A DNA stretch of 64,000 nucleotides from Aquanectria penicillioides (Eukaryota > Ascomycota > Sordariomycetes > Hypocreales > Nectriaceae), in assembly GCA_003415625.1 (NCBI GenBank), contig PYIU01000006.1:3286001-3350000 (forward strand), written 5' to 3'. Position numbers and translations under genes: made by a program. The first letter of the stretch is position 1, and each line of letters begins with the position of its first letter. The notes under the pieces were generated by a model. It was not told the origin of the DNA, searched no databases, and saw only the letters and a program-made list of their open reading frames with translations. This document shows, piece by piece, positions 63,497 through 64,000 of the stretch.

Positions 63497-64000
63497 TCAA
63501 TTTGGTGGTATCTCTCGTTCGTCCCCAGTCTTTCTTTCATAAAGCCCAGTCACGTCGCCCTCGTCATCTGCTGCTGCTCTGAGGTCTACCGATACTTGTG
63601 ATCCCCGGGTCGCTCGACTCCATCGTCCACATATGCGGGAAGATGATCGGCGCCGCCCCCGGTGCTCGGTCCAGCTGCGTGCTCCTTCGAATCCTTCTTT
63701 TCCTTCCCTCACCATCCCAGCCTCGGCTCCCTTGAGAGCCTCCAGGAGCTCGCGCGCCCCAGCCGGCCACATACCGGAGGGGCCCTGCGGTGGGACCTCC
63801 CCCTTGAGGATCCTGTCGACGGGGACGCGCTCACCGTAAAAGGCTGCGTTGGCATCCTTGCGCTCGACCACCACGGTGCCATCCACCTGGATGCCCGCGT
63901 AGAAGCCTCGTGACTTGACGTATGAGAAGACGGGCTTGAAGGCGCTGGCGCTGAGGCTGCGCCGCTTGCTCTTGTCAGCCTCGGGCTTGAGCGTCTGCTG
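63497..64000 (-). CDS. Ysc84/SYLF-domain actin-binding protein, 3' part only
   Basis: The frame runs open to the window edge, so the start lies outside. The readable 167 codons include 'FSYVKSRGFYAGIQVDG' and 'VVVERKDANAAFYGERVP', the signature of the Ysc84 (SYLF) lipid- and actin-binding domain found in fungal endocytic patch proteins, often with an SH3 domain. The C-terminal about 80 residues are low-complexity, and an intron there cannot be excluded. The gene ends at a stop at 63497. Confidence 0.82.
   Translation of the reverse strand, partial: QQTLKPEADKSKRRSLSASAFKPVFSYVKSRGFYAGIQVDGTVVVERKDANAAFYGERVPVDRILKGEVPPQGPSGMWPAGARELLEALKGAEAGMVREGKEGFEGARSWTEHRGRRRSSSRICGRWSRATRGSQVSVDLRAAADDEGDVTGLYERKTGDEREIPPN

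Noticed and set aside
1..64000. CRISPR arrays, bacterial operons, riboswitches
   Set aside because: Spliced eukaryotic genes throughout; no regularly spaced direct repeats of CRISPR type and no bacterial signals.

Overview
The window looks like nuclear DNA of a filamentous ascomycete (Pezizomycotina, probably a Sordariomycete-type mould). The evidence is GT-AG introns of only about 40-50 nt with CTAAC/CTGAC branch points, Zn2Cys6 regulators, Dal5/ACS-type MFS transporters, a NACHT-ankyrin NLR relic, and palA/RIM20 and flotillin genes. All calls come from reading the sequence; no database search was possible.

The standout region is 2.8-14.4 kb. Seven adjacent genes read as a catabolic cluster: aldehyde dehydrogenase, ThDP-dependent 2-oxoacid decarboxylase, FMN-dependent 2-hydroxyacid dehydrogenase, salicylate-hydroxylase-type FAD monooxygenase, anion-type MFS transporter, Zn2Cys6 regulator, and 3-oxoadipate enol-lactonase-like hydrolase. 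The order of chemistry matches a mandelate-type route: 2-hydroxy acid to 2-oxoacid to aldehyde to aromatic acid to ring hydroxylation and the 3-oxoadipate pathway. Every promoter in this block carries an NGG-N10-CCG (or CGG-N10-CCT) element with an ATGCATG or GCATGC core. It is the obvious candidate operator of the cluster's own regulator and ties the seven genes into one regulon.

Around it: 1-2.7 kb holds an unrecognised relic, a two-exon small secreted cysteine-rich protein and a 110-bp tandem repeat. 14.7-16.5 kb is a cytochrome b5-fused sphingolipid-type desaturase. 18.6-24.4 kb is a partly decayed accessory stretch with a 2OG-Fe(II) oxygenase relic, an epoxide-hydrolase-like gene, a damaged Zn2Cys6 gene, a 72-aa orphan gene and an MDR oxidoreductase relic. 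24.7-33.1 kb holds a YtcJ-type amidohydrolase, a second ACS-type MFS transporter, an AT-rich intergenic region with a diverged duplication, and a membrane-anchored type-B carboxylesterase.

33.7-44.9 kb is denser and more housekeeping-like: MCH1-type transporter, F-box protein, OB-fold-like protein, HAL2-type bisphosphate nucleotidase, NAD-dependent epimerase, a PPPY protein and flotillin. 45-56 kb is again accessory: a carboxylesterase relic carrying a 155-bp MITE, an F-box protein and a NACHT-ankyrin relic. 56-64 kb returns to conserved genes: palA/RIM20, a GT31-type glycosyltransferase and the 3' part of a Ysc84-domain gene that runs off the window.

Five otherwise intact genes contain six one-base frame breaks, each at a run of G/C and each fixed in length by one added base. 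These may be assembly undercalls rather than mutations, and they should be checked before any of these genes is called broken.
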